DNA of 64,000 nt from Erythrobacteraceae bacterium (GCA_027489065.1 JAIYAM010000008.1:1-64000); one strand, 5' to 3'; positions 36,921 to 46,083 are shown, counted from the first letter of the stretch. Numbers and translations are program-made. Notes: a model not told the origin generated them from the sequence alone.

Positions 36921-37965
36921 GCTGGCGCAAGGCCCAGGTGGCAGCTTCGGCGACCACCGGATCGGGATCGGCGGTTAAGGCTTCGACTTGAGCGGCCAGC
37001 TCCGGGTTGCCGCTGTTGCCCGCGGCGTAGAGGCAGTTGCGGACGAACCTGTCGCGCCCGATGCGCTTGATCGGCGAACCGGAGAACAGCGCGCGGAACC
37101 CGGCATCGTCGAGCGCCAATAGCTCGGCGAGTCGCGGCGCGACGAGTTCGGCGCGGGGGAGGAATTCCCGGATCGCCTGGGCCTCGCTCGCGAACTTGTT
37201 CCAAGGGCACACCGCCAGGCAATCGTCGCAGCCGTAGATGCGGTTGCCGAGGCCCGCGCGGAATTCCTCTGCGATCGGGCCTTTGTGTTCGATGGTGAGG
37301 TAGGAAATGCAGCGCCGCGCATCGAGTGTGTAGGGCGCGGGGAAGGCGCCCGTCGGACAGGCATCGAGGCAGGCACGGCAGCTTCCGCAATGATCACGGT
37401 GCGGATCGGCGGGGGCCAGCTCCAGGGTCGTGTAGATCGCGCCGAGGAACAGCCAGCTGCCGTGGGTGGGGCTGACGAGGTTCGTGTGCTTGCCCTGCCA
37501 GCCGATCCCGGCCGCCTCGCCCAGCGGCTTTTCCATCACCGGTGCGGTGTCGACGAAGACCTTCACTTCCGCCTGCGGCACCTCGGCCACCAGCCAGCGG
37601 GCGAGGGCCTTGAGGCGCTTCTTCACCACATCGTGATAGTCCTTGCCCTGCGCGTAGACCGAAATGCGCGCGTGCCGGTCCGATCCCTCCAGCGCGAGCG
37701 GATCGTGGGCCGGAGCGTAGCTCATGCCCAGAGCGATGACGCTCTTTGCCTCGGGCCACAGCCCTTGCGGGGATCGGCGGTGCTCTGCACGGGCCTCCAT
37801 CCACTCCATCGAGCCGTGGTTGCCCTCGCCCAGCCACTGCTCCAGACGCTCGGCTCGCAGCGGGTCCTCGCCCGCCGTGGTAAATCCGCACACGGCAAAG
37901 CCCAGCGCCGCCGCCTCTCCGGCAATCCGTGCCGCAAGATCATCTCTTGCCGGGCCGTTAACCAT
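36913..37965 (-). CDS. queG: epoxyqueuosine reductase
   Basis: Cobalamin- and Fe-S-dependent enzyme for the last step of queuosine tRNA modification, reducing epoxyqueuosine in tRNA. The protein has 350 residues. The two 4Fe-4S motifs are [16 protein letters not shown] and [14 protein letters not shown]. The N-terminal substrate domain has [11 protein letters not shown], the catalytic Asp region [25 protein letters not shown] and [15 protein letters not shown]-like C-terminal tail covers the last residues. It is convergent with the reductase gene and overlaps it by 8 bases. Confidence 0.96.
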   Translation of the reverse strand: MVNGPARDDLAARIAGEAAALGFAVCGFTTAGEDPLRAERLEQWLGEGNHGSMEWMEARAEHRRSPQGLWPEAKSVIALGMSYAPAHDPLALEGSDRHARISVYAQGKDYHDVVKKRLKALARWLVAEVPQAEVKVFVDTAPVMEKPLGEAAGIGWQGKHTNLVSPTHGSWLFLGAIYTTLELAPADPHRDHCGSCRACLDACPTGAFPAPYTLDARRCISYLTIEHKGPIAEEFRAGLGNRIYGCDDCLAVCPWNKFASEAQAIREFLPRAELVAPRLAELLALDDAGFRALFSGSPIKRIGRDRFVRNCLYAAGNSGNPELAAQVEALTADPDPVVAEAATWALRQLT

Positions 37966-38011
37966 GTTCGGAGAGGCTCCCGTTTAATCCTGCCTGCTAA
38001 CCGCGTAGGCT

Positions 38012-39022
38012 ATGGATATGGCGGTAAGCGAACACAACCTGTCGGGCAATCAAACGGACGGCTTCAGCGCCATTCCCGCCGATGCACGCCCTCTGGCAAT
38101 CGAAGCGCGCGGGCTGGTCAAGAGCTTTGACGGCACGCGGGCGGTGGACGGGGTGGACATTTCGGTCCCCGAAGGCGCGATCTACGGCATCCTCGGCCCC
38201 AACGGCGCGGGGAAGACCACGACCTTGCGTATGCTGCTCGGCATCATCGACCCGGACGAAGGCGTGCGCCGCGTGTTCGGGCATGATCGCCCGCACGATA
38301 TCGGCCGGCTGATCGGCTACCTTCCCGAGGAGCGCGGGCTTTACCCCTCGATGAAGTGCATCGAGGCCATCGCCTTCATGGGCGCGCTGCGGGGCTTGCC
38401 ACTCAAGGAAGGCCGCGCCCGCGCCGTCGAACTGCTCGAACGTCACGGCCTCGGCCATGCCGCCGACCGCCAGATCCGCCAGCTTTCCAAGGGCATGGCG
38501 CAGACCGTTCAGCTGCTCGGCACGCTGGTGCATCGCCCGCGCATTGTGGTGCTCGACGAGCCCTTCTCGGGCCTTGACGCGATCAATCAGGGCAAGCTCG
38601 AGATGATGATCCGCGCGCTGGCGGAAGACGGCGTGACCGTGATCTTCTCGACCCACGTCATCCACCATGCCGAACGCCTGTGCGAAGGCGTCGCGATCAT
38701 CGCCGGGGGCAAGGTGCCCTATGCCGGGAGCGTCGAGGCGGCGCGCGACCGTATTCCTGCGCAGGTGCGTCTGGAGACCCGTGCGCGCGAAGGCGCATGG
38801 CTCGCCGCGCTGCCCGCCGAGACCCGTCGCAACGGCGATTTCTTCCACTTCGCTCTCCCAGAGAGCGGGATCGAACCCTTGCTCAAGCAGCTGATCGAGG
38901 GCGAGGCGGGCATCCTCTCGCTCTCCATTGAGCGTGCCGGGCTGCACGATGCCTTCGTCGCCATCGCCGGCGAGGCTGCCGCCCGCCAGCTCGAAGCCGA
39001 TGCTCAAGGAGCCCGCGCATGA
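38012..39022 (+). CDS. ABC transporter ATP-binding protein (NatA-like)
   Basis: ATPase subunit of an ABC-2-type exporter, 336 residues. An N-terminal extension of about 28 residues precedes the ATPase. Walker A is GPNGAGKTT (about 62-70), the signature is QLSKGMAQ, Walker B is IVVLDEPFSGLD, and the switch His is in FSTHVIHHAE. The C-terminal DUF4162-like domain is typical of NatA and drug exporters. The gene for the permease overlaps the stop by 4 bp, so the two make one system. ATG 38018 is an alternative start. Substrate unknown; Na+ or lipophilic compounds are exported by relatives. Confidence 0.94.
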   Translation: MDMAVSEHNLSGNQTDGFSAIPADARPLAIEARGLVKSFDGTRAVDGVDISVPEGAIYGILGPNGAGKTTTLRMLLGIIDPDEGVRRVFGHDRPHDIGRLIGYLPEERGLYPSMKCIEAIAFMGALRGLPLKEGRARAVELLERHGLGHAADRQIRQLSKGMAQTVQLLGTLVHRPRIVVLDEPFSGLDAINQGKLEMMIRALAEDGVTVIFSTHVIHHAERLCEGVAIIAGGKVPYAGSVEAARDRIPAQVRLETRAREGAWLAALPAETRRNGDFFHFALPESGIEPLLKQLIEGEAGILSLSIERAGLHDAFVAIAGEAAARQLEADAQGARA

Positions 39023-40272
39023 CCGACCTTCCGCTCCGCCCGCGGCTTTCCGCGCTCGAGGCCGCCTGGGTCATTGCCCGGCGCGATTTCGTCGCGGTGC
39101 TGTTCAGCCGCGCCTTCCTGTTCTTCCTGCTCGGGCCGCTCTTCCCGGTGATTGTCGGCGGGCTCGCCGGTAGCATCGGCGGCGAAGTTCAGCGCGATGC
39201 GGTGAGCGTCGAGGTCGGCCTTGCGATGAGCGCCAACGACAACGCGAAGATGGTCGCCGCGGCGAACAGCCTTGCCCCCCAATTGGGCGGCGCGATCCCG
39301 GTTCTCACCGACGTTCCCGAGGCCCAGGGCGACCCCGCTTTCGACGCGCGCGCCTTCATGGAAGCGCGGCGCGGAAACTATGCCGCGATCCTCACCGGAT
39401 CGCTCGCCAAGCCGACGCTGGTAGGCACCGAGGGCCAGGTCGCGCGCTGGCAGGGCCCTGTCGCCCTCATCGCCGGCAACGCCATGCAGGCCGAGCCTGC
39501 TGCCTTCCCGCAGGTTTCTGCCGATCTCGTCGCCACCAGCGCGGCCTCCGAGAAATCGAGCCGCGTGCAGACCGCGCAGATCGCGCAGATGCTGTTGTTC
39601 CTGCTGACCATGCTGCTCGCCGGCATGGTGCTCTCCAACCTCGTCGAGGAGAAGGCGAACAAGATCATCGAGATCCTCGCCGCCGCGATCCCGATGGACG
39701 CGGTGTTCATGGGCAAGCTCTTCGCGATGCTCGCGGTGTCCTTTGTCGGCATCGCGGTGTGGGCAAGCGCCGCCTTCGGCCTGTGGGCGCTGGGCGGGGA
39801 CGCGATCACGCAGGCGACCGGCTTCAATCCGGCAAACCTGCCCGCCCCTGCGGTCGGCTGGCCGCTGTTCCTGGTTCTGGGCGTGATCTACTTCGCGATG
39901 GCCTATCTGCTGCTGGGCGCGCTGTTCCTCACCATCGGTTCGATGGCGAGCTCGGTGCGCGAGGTGCAGACGCTCTCGATGCCGGTCACCATGCTCCAGC
40001 TGATGGTGTTCTTCCTTGCCGCCTATGTGATCAAGCAGCCCGGCTCGGCGCTGGAGCTGGCGGCGATCGCCTTCCCGCTGTCTTCGCCCTTCGCGATGCT
40101 GGCGCGTGCGGCGATGGAGCCGGAGCTGTGGACCCACGCCCTGGCGCTCGCCTGGCAGGCCGGTGCGGTGATCGTGCTGGTCAAGGGCGGCTCGCTCTTG
40201 TTCCGCAAGCGGGTGATGAAGTCCGGCGGGGCCGGGCGCGACAAGGCGAAAAAGGGCCTGCGCACGGCCTGA
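39019..40272 (+). CDS. ABC-2 type permease (NatB-like)
   Basis: Membrane partner of the upstream ATPase, 417 residues. One N-terminal helix (VAVLFSRAFLFFLLGPLFPVIVGGLAG), a large extracytoplasmic domain (about residues 45-185), then five or six helices from LLFLLTMLLAGMVLSNLVEEKANKIIEI onward. The VEEKxNKIIEIL motif at the second helix is characteristic of NatB-type ABC-2 permeases. Translationally coupled to the ATPase gene by ATGA. The gene is followed by a P450 promoter region, about 110 bases away. Confidence 0.93.
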   Translation: MTDLPLRPRLSALEAAWVIARRDFVAVLFSRAFLFFLLGPLFPVIVGGLAGSIGGEVQRDAVSVEVGLAMSANDNAKMVAAANSLAPQLGGAIPVLTDVPEAQGDPAFDARAFMEARRGNYAAILTGSLAKPTLVGTEGQVARWQGPVALIAGNAMQAEPAAFPQVSADLVATSAASEKSSRVQTAQIAQMLLFLLTMLLAGMVLSNLVEEKANKIIEILAAAIPMDAVFMGKLFAMLAVSFVGIAVWASAAFGLWALGGDAITQATGFNPANLPAPAVGWPLFLVLGVIYFAMAYLLLGALFLTIGSMASSVREVQTLSMPVTMLQLMVFFLAAYVIKQPGSALELAAIAFPLSSPFAMLARAAMEPELWTHALALAWQAGAVIVLVKGGSLLFRKRVMKSGGAGRDKAKKGLRTA

Positions 40273-40304
40273 CAGCGACATCAGTCCCGAATCGCAACCG
40301 ACTA

Positions 40305-40320
40305 TTGACATGGCTGTCAG
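40305..40320. promoter_or_regulatory. inverted repeat at P450 promoter, possible TetR-type operator
   Basis: TTGACATGGCTGTCAG contains the arms TGACA and TGTCA around a 4-bp centre, and its first six bases are a perfect -35 box. Operators with this spacing are often bound by TetR-family repressors. It sits 64 bases before the CYP153-like P450 gene. No regulator gene is adjacent, and a good -10 box 17 bp away is not obvious. Confidence 0.4.
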
Positions 40321-40383
40321 TTAGGGCAGACTGCGACTCGTATGGAGCGGCCCGTGACAGAGGCTGCCCGACGGGAGACAGAC

Positions 40384-41724
40384 ATGGCCACGATTGCCCC
40401 CCCGCAGCGCCCGCAAGTCCGCCGCGAGCCCAATTCCTACGAGGCGCTGAAAGCGCATTGGGCCGCCCACCCCGAGGAGCGGCTCCAGCATTCGCACCCC
40501 TGGGACGTCAGCCGCTCGGACATCTATTCCGAAGACCGCTGGCAGCCGATCTTCGCCGAGATGCGCGCCGCAGGTCAGCTCCACTGGATCCCGGAAAGCC
40601 CCTTCGGCCCCTATTGGGCGGTGGTCGGCCACAAGGCCATCCAGCACATCGAAGCCCTGCCCGAGACGTTCTCGTCGAGCTGGGAATATGGCGGCATCAC
40701 CATCCTCAACCGTCTGTCGGACGAGGAGCTTGCCACCTCGGGCGTTGAACGGCGCGAGTTGCCGATGTTCATCGCGATGGACCGCCCGCAGCACACCGGC
40801 CAGCGCCGCACCGTCGCGCCCAAGTTCACGCCGTCCGCGATCACCGACATGGAGACCGAGATCCGCGCCCGCACAGGCGAGCTGCTGGATTCGCTCCCGC
40901 GCGGCGAGGTGTTCGACTGGGTGGACAAGGTTTCCATCGAGCTCACCACCGGGATGCTTGCGATCCTGTTCGGCTTCCCCTGGGAAGATCGCCGGTTGCT
41001 GACCTTCTGGTCCGACTGGGCGGGCGACACCGAACTCGCCACCGTGCGCGAGCTCGACGAGCTGCGCTGGGGGCTGATGCAGGAGATGGCAGCCTACTTC
41101 CAGTCGCTGTGGATCGAGCGCACGATGGACAAGGAGCCGGGCAACGATCTCATCTCGATGATGATCCATTCCGAAGCCATGAACCAGATGCGGCCCGAGG
41201 AGTTCATGGGCAACCTCGTGCTGCTGATCGTCGGCGGCAACGACACCACCCGCAACACCATGAGCGGCATCATCCACGGGATGGACAAGTTCCCCGACCA
41301 GCGCAAACTCTTTGAGGAACAACCCGAGCTGATCCCCAACGCGGTGCAGGAGATGCTGCGGATGCAGACGCCGCTCGCCCACATGCGCCGCACCTGCACC
41401 GAGGACACCGAGGTGTTCGGCCAGCAGATCAAGAAGGGTGACAAGGTGGTGCTGTGGTACATCAGCGCCAACCGCGACGAGGAGGTCTTCGACAACCCCG
41501 ACAAGCTGGATATCGCGCGCGAGAACGCCCGCCGCCACCTCGCCTTCGGCTACGGCATCCACCGCTGCGTCGGCGCACGGCTTGCCGAACTGCAATTGAA
41601 GGTGCTGCTAGAGGAGCTGCACAAGCGCCGCATGCGCGTGCACGTCGCGGGCGATGTCGAGCGGGTGCGGGCGAACTTCGTCCACGGCTTCCGCAAGCTC
41701 GAGGTCGAGATCACCTCGTTCTGA
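40384..41724 (+). CDS. CYP153-like cytochrome P450
   Basis: Soluble P450 of 446 residues resembling CYP153 alkane/fatty-acid terminal hydroxylases. Markers: I-helix IVGGNDTTRNTMSG, K-helix EMLR, AHMRRTCTEDTEVFGQQIKKGDKVV, and heme loop FGYGIHRCVGARLAELQL with Cys395. The start is chosen for GGGAGA 7 bases upstream. CYP153 enzymes oxidise n-alkanes or terpenes to alcohols with ferredoxin and ferredoxin reductase. No ferredoxin is next to it; a matching reductase lies 3.5 kb upstream. Family assignment is by motif and not by tree. Confidence 0.93.
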   Translation: MATIAPPQRPQVRREPNSYEALKAHWAAHPEERLQHSHPWDVSRSDIYSEDRWQPIFAEMRAAGQLHWIPESPFGPYWAVVGHKAIQHIEALPETFSSSWEYGGITILNRLSDEELATSGVERRELPMFIAMDRPQHTGQRRTVAPKFTPSAITDMETEIRARTGELLDSLPRGEVFDWVDKVSIELTTGMLAILFGFPWEDRRLLTFWSDWAGDTELATVRELDELRWGLMQEMAAYFQSLWIERTMDKEPGNDLISMMIHSEAMNQMRPEEFMGNLVLLIVGGNDTTRNTMSGIIHGMDKFPDQRKLFEEQPELIPNAVQEMLRMQTPLAHMRRTCTEDTEVFGQQIKKGDKVVLWYISANRDEEVFDNPDKLDIARENARRHLAFGYGIHRCVGARLAELQLKVLLEELHKRRMRVHVAGDVERVRANFVHGFRKLEVEITSF

Positions 41725-41827
41725 AGGAGAGGTCTGACGCGCGCCTGCGGGCGGTTGAAACTTCGCGGGCAATGGCGACGTATAGAGAGAGGGCGGGCGT
41801 TACGCCCCCCGATCCGGAGACACCCCG

Positions 41828-42331
41828 ATGCGCCTGCCCCTGCTGAACCGTCGCCGCCTGCTCGCCGCCAGCGTCTCCACGGCCGCAGCCCTGCCTTTCG
41901 TCAGCGCCTGCGGGGCCGAGCCCGCACAGGCCGCCAAGTCCTTCCCCAAGGGCAAGACCGAGGCGGAGTGGAAGAAGCTGCTCACCCGCGACCAATTCTA
42001 CGTGTTGCGTGAGGCCGGAACCGAGCGTGCCTTCACCTCGCCGCTGAACAAGGAAAAGCGCAAGGGCACCTTCTTCTGCGCGGGCTGCGCGAACCGGCTC
42101 TATGCCTCGGCGACGAAGTACGACAGCGGCACCGGTTGGCCGAGTTTCTGGCAGGCGATCGACAAGGGCGCCGTGGGCACCTCGACCGACTACCTGCTCG
42201 GCTATCCGCGCACCGAAGTGCACTGCGCCGATTGCGGCGGGCACCTGGGGCACATCTTCGGGGACGGTCCGCAGCCCACCGGCAAGCGTCACTGCATCAA
42301 CGGGGTGGCGCTGAAATTCGTGCCGGCGTAG
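41828..42331 (+). CDS. msrB: exported methionine-R-sulfoxide reductase
   Basis: MsrB repairs R-methionine sulfoxide in proteins. The 167-residue chain has an N-terminal Tat-like signal (NRRRLLAASVSTAAALPFVSAC), whose Cys28 also looks like a lipobox. The zinc cysteines are C84, C87, C133 and C136 (CAGC, CADC) and the catalytic cysteine is C156 in KRHCINGVALKF. GTGWPSFW and GHIFGDGP are the usual substrate blocks. No other cysteine acts as an obvious resolver, so recycling must use an outside reductant. It ends exactly where the convergent PilZ gene ends. Confidence 0.95.
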   Translation: MRLPLLNRRRLLAASVSTAAALPFVSACGAEPAQAAKSFPKGKTEAEWKKLLTRDQFYVLREAGTERAFTSPLNKEKRKGTFFCAGCANRLYASATKYDSGTGWPSFWQAIDKGAVGTSTDYLLGYPRTEVHCADCGGHLGHIFGDGPQPTGKRHCINGVALKFVPA

Positions 42332-42982
42332 TTATTCTTCGAGCAGAGCCGGCGCCTGAAGCCGCGCAGCGAGGCGGGCGAATTCACCGAGCGCGAAGGT
42401 GTCGTCGAACACCACCCCGTAATGCAGGTCGCGGCGCCAGCGCACCTTGGCGCGCACCTCTCGCGGGCGCCCCTCGATGTCGGGCAGTTCGATCCGTACC
42501 GCCTGATCGATCGCCAGCAGGCGGTCACACGACAGCCGCGCGCCCTGCTGCGAAAGGTTCTCGACCATCGCTTCGAAGACCATGCCCAGCGTGTTGACCG
42601 TGACCGGGAAGCACAGGCCGAGCCTGAGGCCGCGCTTGGGATATTCGCTCGCCTCGTTGATCAGCCGCTCGACTTCGACTGTCTCGGTGAAGCTGAAGCC
42701 GGCCTCGTTGTCGCGCTTCCACACCGGGTTGGCTTCATAGACTGCACCGGCAGGCATGTGCAGCGCGAAGGAGGGGCACGCGGGGAGCGTATGGAACAGG
42801 CGCACGCTGACACCGGTCTCCGAGACGTCGCGGATCACGCACACGAATTCACCCTGCGCCGAAACCAGCTTGGCCGCGCGGATCAGCAGGGTGAAGCGCG
42901 GCGCGGCGCGCTGCTCGGCGCCGTCGGAATCCGGCGCATCGGGGATCGGTTCCGGCAGCGCCGGGGTCTTCGCAAGGTCCAT
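42332..42982 (-). CDS. tandem PilZ-domain protein
   Basis: Cytoplasmic protein of 216 residues with two PilZ-like halves. The first begins RAAPRFTLLIRAAKLVSAQGEFVCVIRDVSETGVSVRL, carrying an R-rich strand and a D-S-x-x-G-like element (VSETGVSV); the second has VENLSQQGARLSCDRL (NLSxxGA). PilZ domains bind cyclic di-GMP, but the exact RxxxR residues are not perfectly visible, so ligand binding is uncertain. Monocistronic; stop codons of this gene and msrB are adjacent. Confidence 0.85.
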   Translation of the reverse strand: MDLAKTPALPEPIPDAPDSDGAEQRAAPRFTLLIRAAKLVSAQGEFVCVIRDVSETGVSVRLFHTLPACPSFALHMPAGAVYEANPVWKRDNEAGFSFTETVEVERLINEASEYPKRGLRLGLCFPVTVNTLGMVFEAMVENLSQQGARLSCDRLLAIDQAVRIELPDIEGRPREVRAKVRWRRDLHYGVVFDDTFALGEFARLAARLQAPALLEE

Positions 42983-43122
42983 ATTTCGTGTCCCAACCCG
43001 ACAGCCCCTGGTCCTGGCACTGGCGAGACGCGCAAGACGGGGCGCGAATGCCCCATGCTCACAGAAAGAGCCTTAGGGTTAAGGCGTTAAGGGCAGGATA
43101 ACGGGAGGGCGCGGGAGAATGA

Positions 43123-43207
43123 TGGTGCGGGCGGTGGGACTCGAACCCACACGATCGAGGATCAGGGGATTTTAAGTCCCCGGCGTCTACCATTCCGCCA
43201 CGCCCGC
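43123..43207 (-). tRNA. tRNA-Leu (anticodon TAA)
   Basis: On the minus strand the acceptor arm GCGGGCG pairs with CGCCCGC, with discriminator A and an encoded CCA (43125-43123). The anticodon stem GGGGA/TCCCC holds loop CTTAAAA, giving anticodon TAA, which reads TTA. A long variable arm and the T loop GGTTCGAGTCC are present. 85 nt including CCA. Confidence 0.96.
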
Positions 43208-43338
43208 TTACGCGGCAGCCCTTGCCACAGAATGCTGCGGCAAGACCAGTGCCGCGTGTGCCCGCTTGCCCCAACTGCTTGCCAGACCTTGCGCAATTGC
43301 CCATCTCGGGCAGGAACTCGGCAAGAAACAGGGCGGAC

Positions 43339-45018
43339 ATGGCAGGCGAAGCGGCAAACGCGCATTCGGTGGTGGCGACGATCCAGCCGGCGATCACCCT
43401 GCTGGGGCTTGGGATCGCGGCGGCGCTGGCAAGCCGCGCGCTGCGGCTCAACCCCATCGTCGGCTATCTCGGGCTGGGGCTAGGCCTCTCGAGCCTCGGC
43501 ATGGCAGAGAGCGTGAGCGGCCCCGTCGTGGCGGCGATGGCCGAGGCGGGGGTGATGTTCCTGCTGTTCAACCTCGGCCTGCACTTCTCCTTGGGGCGGA
43601 TCCGCGCCGAGGCGGGCAACATCTTCGGCTTCGGCAGCTTGCAGATGCTGGTCGCGGGCGGAGGCTTTGCCGCGCTGTTCTGGGCCATCGGGCTGCCGCC
43701 CGCCTTTGCGGTGATCGCGGGTTTCGGCATGGGCCTCTCGTCCACTGCCGTGGTCATCGGCCTCGTGCGCGAACGCGGCCAGGAAGATTGCCCGGTCGGC
43801 CGCGCCGCGCAATCGATCCTGATCTTTCAGGACATCGCCGCGATCCTCCTGCTGGTCACGGCTGGCGCGCTGGCTAGCGGCGGTGCGCTGGCGCCCGCGC
43901 TCGGCATCGCGGGGGCCAAGGCGCTCGCCGCCTTCGCCATCGCGGTGCTGTTCGCCCGGTTCCTGACCGAGCCGCTGTTCGGTCTCATTGCCCGCGCTGG
44001 CACCACCGAGGTCTACACCGCAACCGCGCTGTTCATCGCGCTCGCCGCGGGCTGGGCGACGGGCATGGCGGGCCTCTCGCTGACGCTGGGCGCGTTCCTC
44101 GGCGGCATGGCGGTTGCGGATTCGCGCTACCGCATCCTCGTCCAGACCGAGATCGACGCCTTCCGCGGCCTATTCATGAGCTTCTTCTTCATCTCGGTCG
44201 GCCTGGCGATCGATCCCGCACTGCTGGCGCAGGACTGGCTGCTGGTACTGGGCGTCGCGGCGGGGCTGATCGTGCTCAAATGCGCCTTCAACGTGGTTGC
44301 AGCCCTCCTCAACCGCTGGTCGGTGCCGGGCTCGATCCAGCTTGGCTTCCTGCTCGGGCAGGGGAGCGAGTTCACGCTGGTGCTGCTGGCGCTGCCGGCG
44401 GTGGCCGGACTGGCGGAGAGCCGGCTGGTCTCGGCGATGGTCACCGCCATCGCCATCAGCCTCGCGGTCACGCCGCCTGTCTCGACCATCGGCCGCAAGC
44501 TCGCCGGACGCCTGCGCGCAGGCCCGCCCGACAAGAAGCTGGCGGGCGACGATGCGCCGGTGCTGATCGTCGGCATGACGGCGGCGGGCCGCGCTGTCGC
44601 GGATGCGCTGACCTTCAACGACATCGCCTACCTGGCTCTCGAGGCCGATCACGGCCGCTTCCAGATGGCGCTCGCCGACGGCTACCACGTCCATCGCGCC
44701 AATCCGGGCGATCCGCGCAGCTGGGACGCGATCGGCATGGAGCGGCGGCAGGTTCTGGTGATCGCGACCGGCGACACCGCCGTCTCGCGCGAACTGACCC
44801 CGCTGGCCGAGCAACGGATGCCGGGCCTGCCGCGGATCATCGCCCTCGAGGGCGCAGATTCGATCGAGGAGATGGGCGCGCTTGGCCTCGTGCCGGTCGA
44901 TATGAGCCTGAGCGGCGGGGCCGAGCGGATGGTCGAGCTGGTGTTCAGCGCGCTGGGCGCCGAGCGCGAACTGCCGGTCCCGCTCCTCGCCCGCGACGAC
45001 CTGCCGCGCGCGGCGTAA
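43339..45018 (+). CDS. CPA2 monovalent cation/proton antiporter with TrkA-N domain
   Basis: Integral membrane antiporter of 559 residues, KefB/KefC-like. About 12-13 hydrophobic helices cover residues 10-390, with the CPA2 features FLLFNLGLHFSLGRI, FGMGLSSTAVVIGLV and LGAFLGGMAVADSRYR. A cytosolic Rossmann TrkA-N/RCK domain (about 398-515) starts PVLIVGMTAAGRAVADAL; the dinucleotide motif GMTAAG departs from GxGxxG, so binding may be altered. It likely exchanges K+ for H+, with roles in pH or electrophile stress. The ATG at 43339 is chosen because the first helix follows soon after; longer starts add a tail unlike the family. Confidence 0.93.
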   Translation: MAGEAANAHSVVATIQPAITLLGLGIAAALASRALRLNPIVGYLGLGLGLSSLGMAESVSGPVVAAMAEAGVMFLLFNLGLHFSLGRIRAEAGNIFGFGSLQMLVAGGGFAALFWAIGLPPAFAVIAGFGMGLSSTAVVIGLVRERGQEDCPVGRAAQSILIFQDIAAILLLVTAGALASGGALAPALGIAGAKALAAFAIAVLFARFLTEPLFGLIARAGTTEVYTATALFIALAAGWATGMAGLSLTLGAFLGGMAVADSRYRILVQTEIDAFRGLFMSFFFISVGLAIDPALLAQDWLLVLGVAAGLIVLKCAFNVVAALLNRWSVPGSIQLGFLLGQGSEFTLVLLALPAVAGLAESRLVSAMVTAIAISLAVTPPVSTIGRKLAGRLRAGPPDKKLAGDDAPVLIVGMTAAGRAVADALTFNDIAYLALEADHGRFQMALADGYHVHRANPGDPRSWDAIGMERRQVLVIATGDTAVSRELTPLAEQRMPGLPRIIALEGADSIEEMGALGLVPVDMSLSGGAERMVELVFSALGAERELPVPLLARDDLPRAA

Positions 45019-45241
45019 TCCGTTTTTCGAGGGCGCCTGCGCGCCCTCGTCCTCGGGGCTGTTCCTTCGCTTCGCTACGAGCCCCTGCGGCTCGCGCCGT
45101 GCGCTCGCGGCCCTGCTGGGCCGATCAGCGGCACACGCGGACTATCATGCGGGGATCGACCGCAAGGCCGAACGCCCGCCCGCAGCGATGCGGAACACAA
45201 AAATGCACCGAGGACGCACCGGCGGAGGCCGGTGAGCCAAG
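45019..45241. other. 223-base gap between convergent genes, repeat-like
   Basis: No gene seen. It holds a perfect 8-bp stem GAGGGCGC/GCGCCCTC (45029-45048) after a T-run on the plus strand, and a stretch rich in short CGCTTCG, GCGGCTCGCGCC and GCGCTCGCGG blocks (45070-45130) that looks like an intergenic repeat family. Only one copy is present in this window, so a repeat nature is unproven. Confidence 0.35.
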
Positions 45242-45520
45242 CTACTTATTCAGTCGCTCGCGGATTTCCTTGCCGGCCTTGAAGTAGGGCACGCGCTTTT
45301 CCGGCACGTCCACCGTCTCCCCGGTGCGCGGGTTGCGCCCGCTGCGGGCCTCGCGCTCGCGCGTGGAGAAGGCGCCGAAGCCGCGCAGTTCGACCCGGCC
45401 GCCTTCGGCCAATCGCTGCGCTATCTCGTCGAAGAAGATGTCCACGACCTGCTCGATCTCGTCGGCACGCAGTTCGGGATTGTCCCTGTGCAGTTCCTGC
45501 AACAATTCGGATCTGATCAT
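45242..45520 (-). CDS. ihfB: integration host factor subunit beta
   Basis: Nucleoid-associated DNA-bending protein of 92 residues, forming a heterodimer with IHF-alpha and involved in transcription, recombination and replication. It begins MIRSELLQELHRDNPELRAD. The IHF/HU signature is in VELRGFGAFSTREREARSGRNPRTGE, with the DNA-intercalating Pro in RNPRTG and the C-terminal VPYFKAGKEIRERL. Transcribed alone, with a candidate promoter about 100 bases upstream. Confidence 0.96.
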   Translation of the reverse strand: MIRSELLQELHRDNPELRADEIEQVVDIFFDEIAQRLAEGGRVELRGFGAFSTREREARSGRNPRTGETVDVPEKRVPYFKAGKEIRERLNK

Positions 45521-45622
45521 TGCGATCTCCCGGCGCAGGCAGACGGTCGTGCCGCCAAGTCGCGCCGCATTGCGGGTTACCCCGTCGTTTCCTGTTATGC
45601 CTCCGACCCGCGAGGCTGCCCC

Positions 45623-45651
45623 TTTAATCGCAGCGCGGGCGCTTGTGCAAT
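45623..45651 (-). promoter_or_regulatory. putative ihfB promoter
   Basis: On the minus strand TTGCAC (45651-45646), 17-bp spacer, TTAAAG (45628-45623). It would start transcription about 95 bases before ihfB. The rest of the 45521-45729 gap shows no reading frame that I can support. Confidence 0.45.
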
Positions 45652-45729
45652 CCCGTCGAAAACGATCTTGGGCACAGTGTCACAAAGCGGGATGTTGCGC
45701 AATGTGCATTAATGTCAGGGACCTGCCGC

Positions 45730-46083
45730 TTATGACGTAAGCGTTAGCGCGGCAGGATCGAGGCCGAGCCTCTCCATCCGGCTGCGGATCTCGGGCCATT
45801 CCTCGCGCAGGAAGGACTCGCGCTCGGTCGCCCGCAGACGTTCCGCCGCGCCGCGCACCACGTACATGCCCACGCCGCGCTGCACTTCGACGAGCCCGTC
45901 ATTCTGGAACTGCTGGTAGGCTTTGGCGACAGTGAGGGGGTTCGCCCCCTGCTCCGCCGCGAGCGCCCGCACCGAGGGAAGCATCGCGCCTTCCGCATAG
46001 ATCCCGTCGATGATCGCCGCCGCGATCTGGTCGCGCAGCTTGAGATAGACGGGCCTGTTGTTGCTGGGGCGATTGGGGTTCAT
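45730..46083 (-). CDS. GntR-family regulator, YtrA type
   Basis: Short GntR regulator of 117 residues: a winged helix-turn-helix (YLKLRDQIAAAIIDGIYAEG, LPSVRALAAEQGANPLTVAKAYQQF, GLVEVQRGVGMYVV) and a short C-terminal helix instead of an effector domain, as in the YtrA subfamily. Such regulators often control ABC transporters, but none is adjacent. The ATG at 46083 is preferred because AAGGGAC lies upstream. Divergent from the POT transporter gene, which it may control from the shared 196-base region. Confidence 0.92.
   Translation of the reverse strand: MNPNRPSNNRPVYLKLRDQIAAAIIDGIYAEGAMLPSVRALAAEQGANPLTVAKAYQQFQNDGLVEVQRGVGMYVVRGAAERLRATERESFLREEWPEIRSRMERLGLDPAALTLTS

Noticed and set aside
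45029..45048. Hairpin after the antiporter gene as intrinsic terminator
   Set aside because: The 8-bp stem is followed by GTCCTC rather than Ts on the plus strand, and by GAAAAACG on the minus strand.
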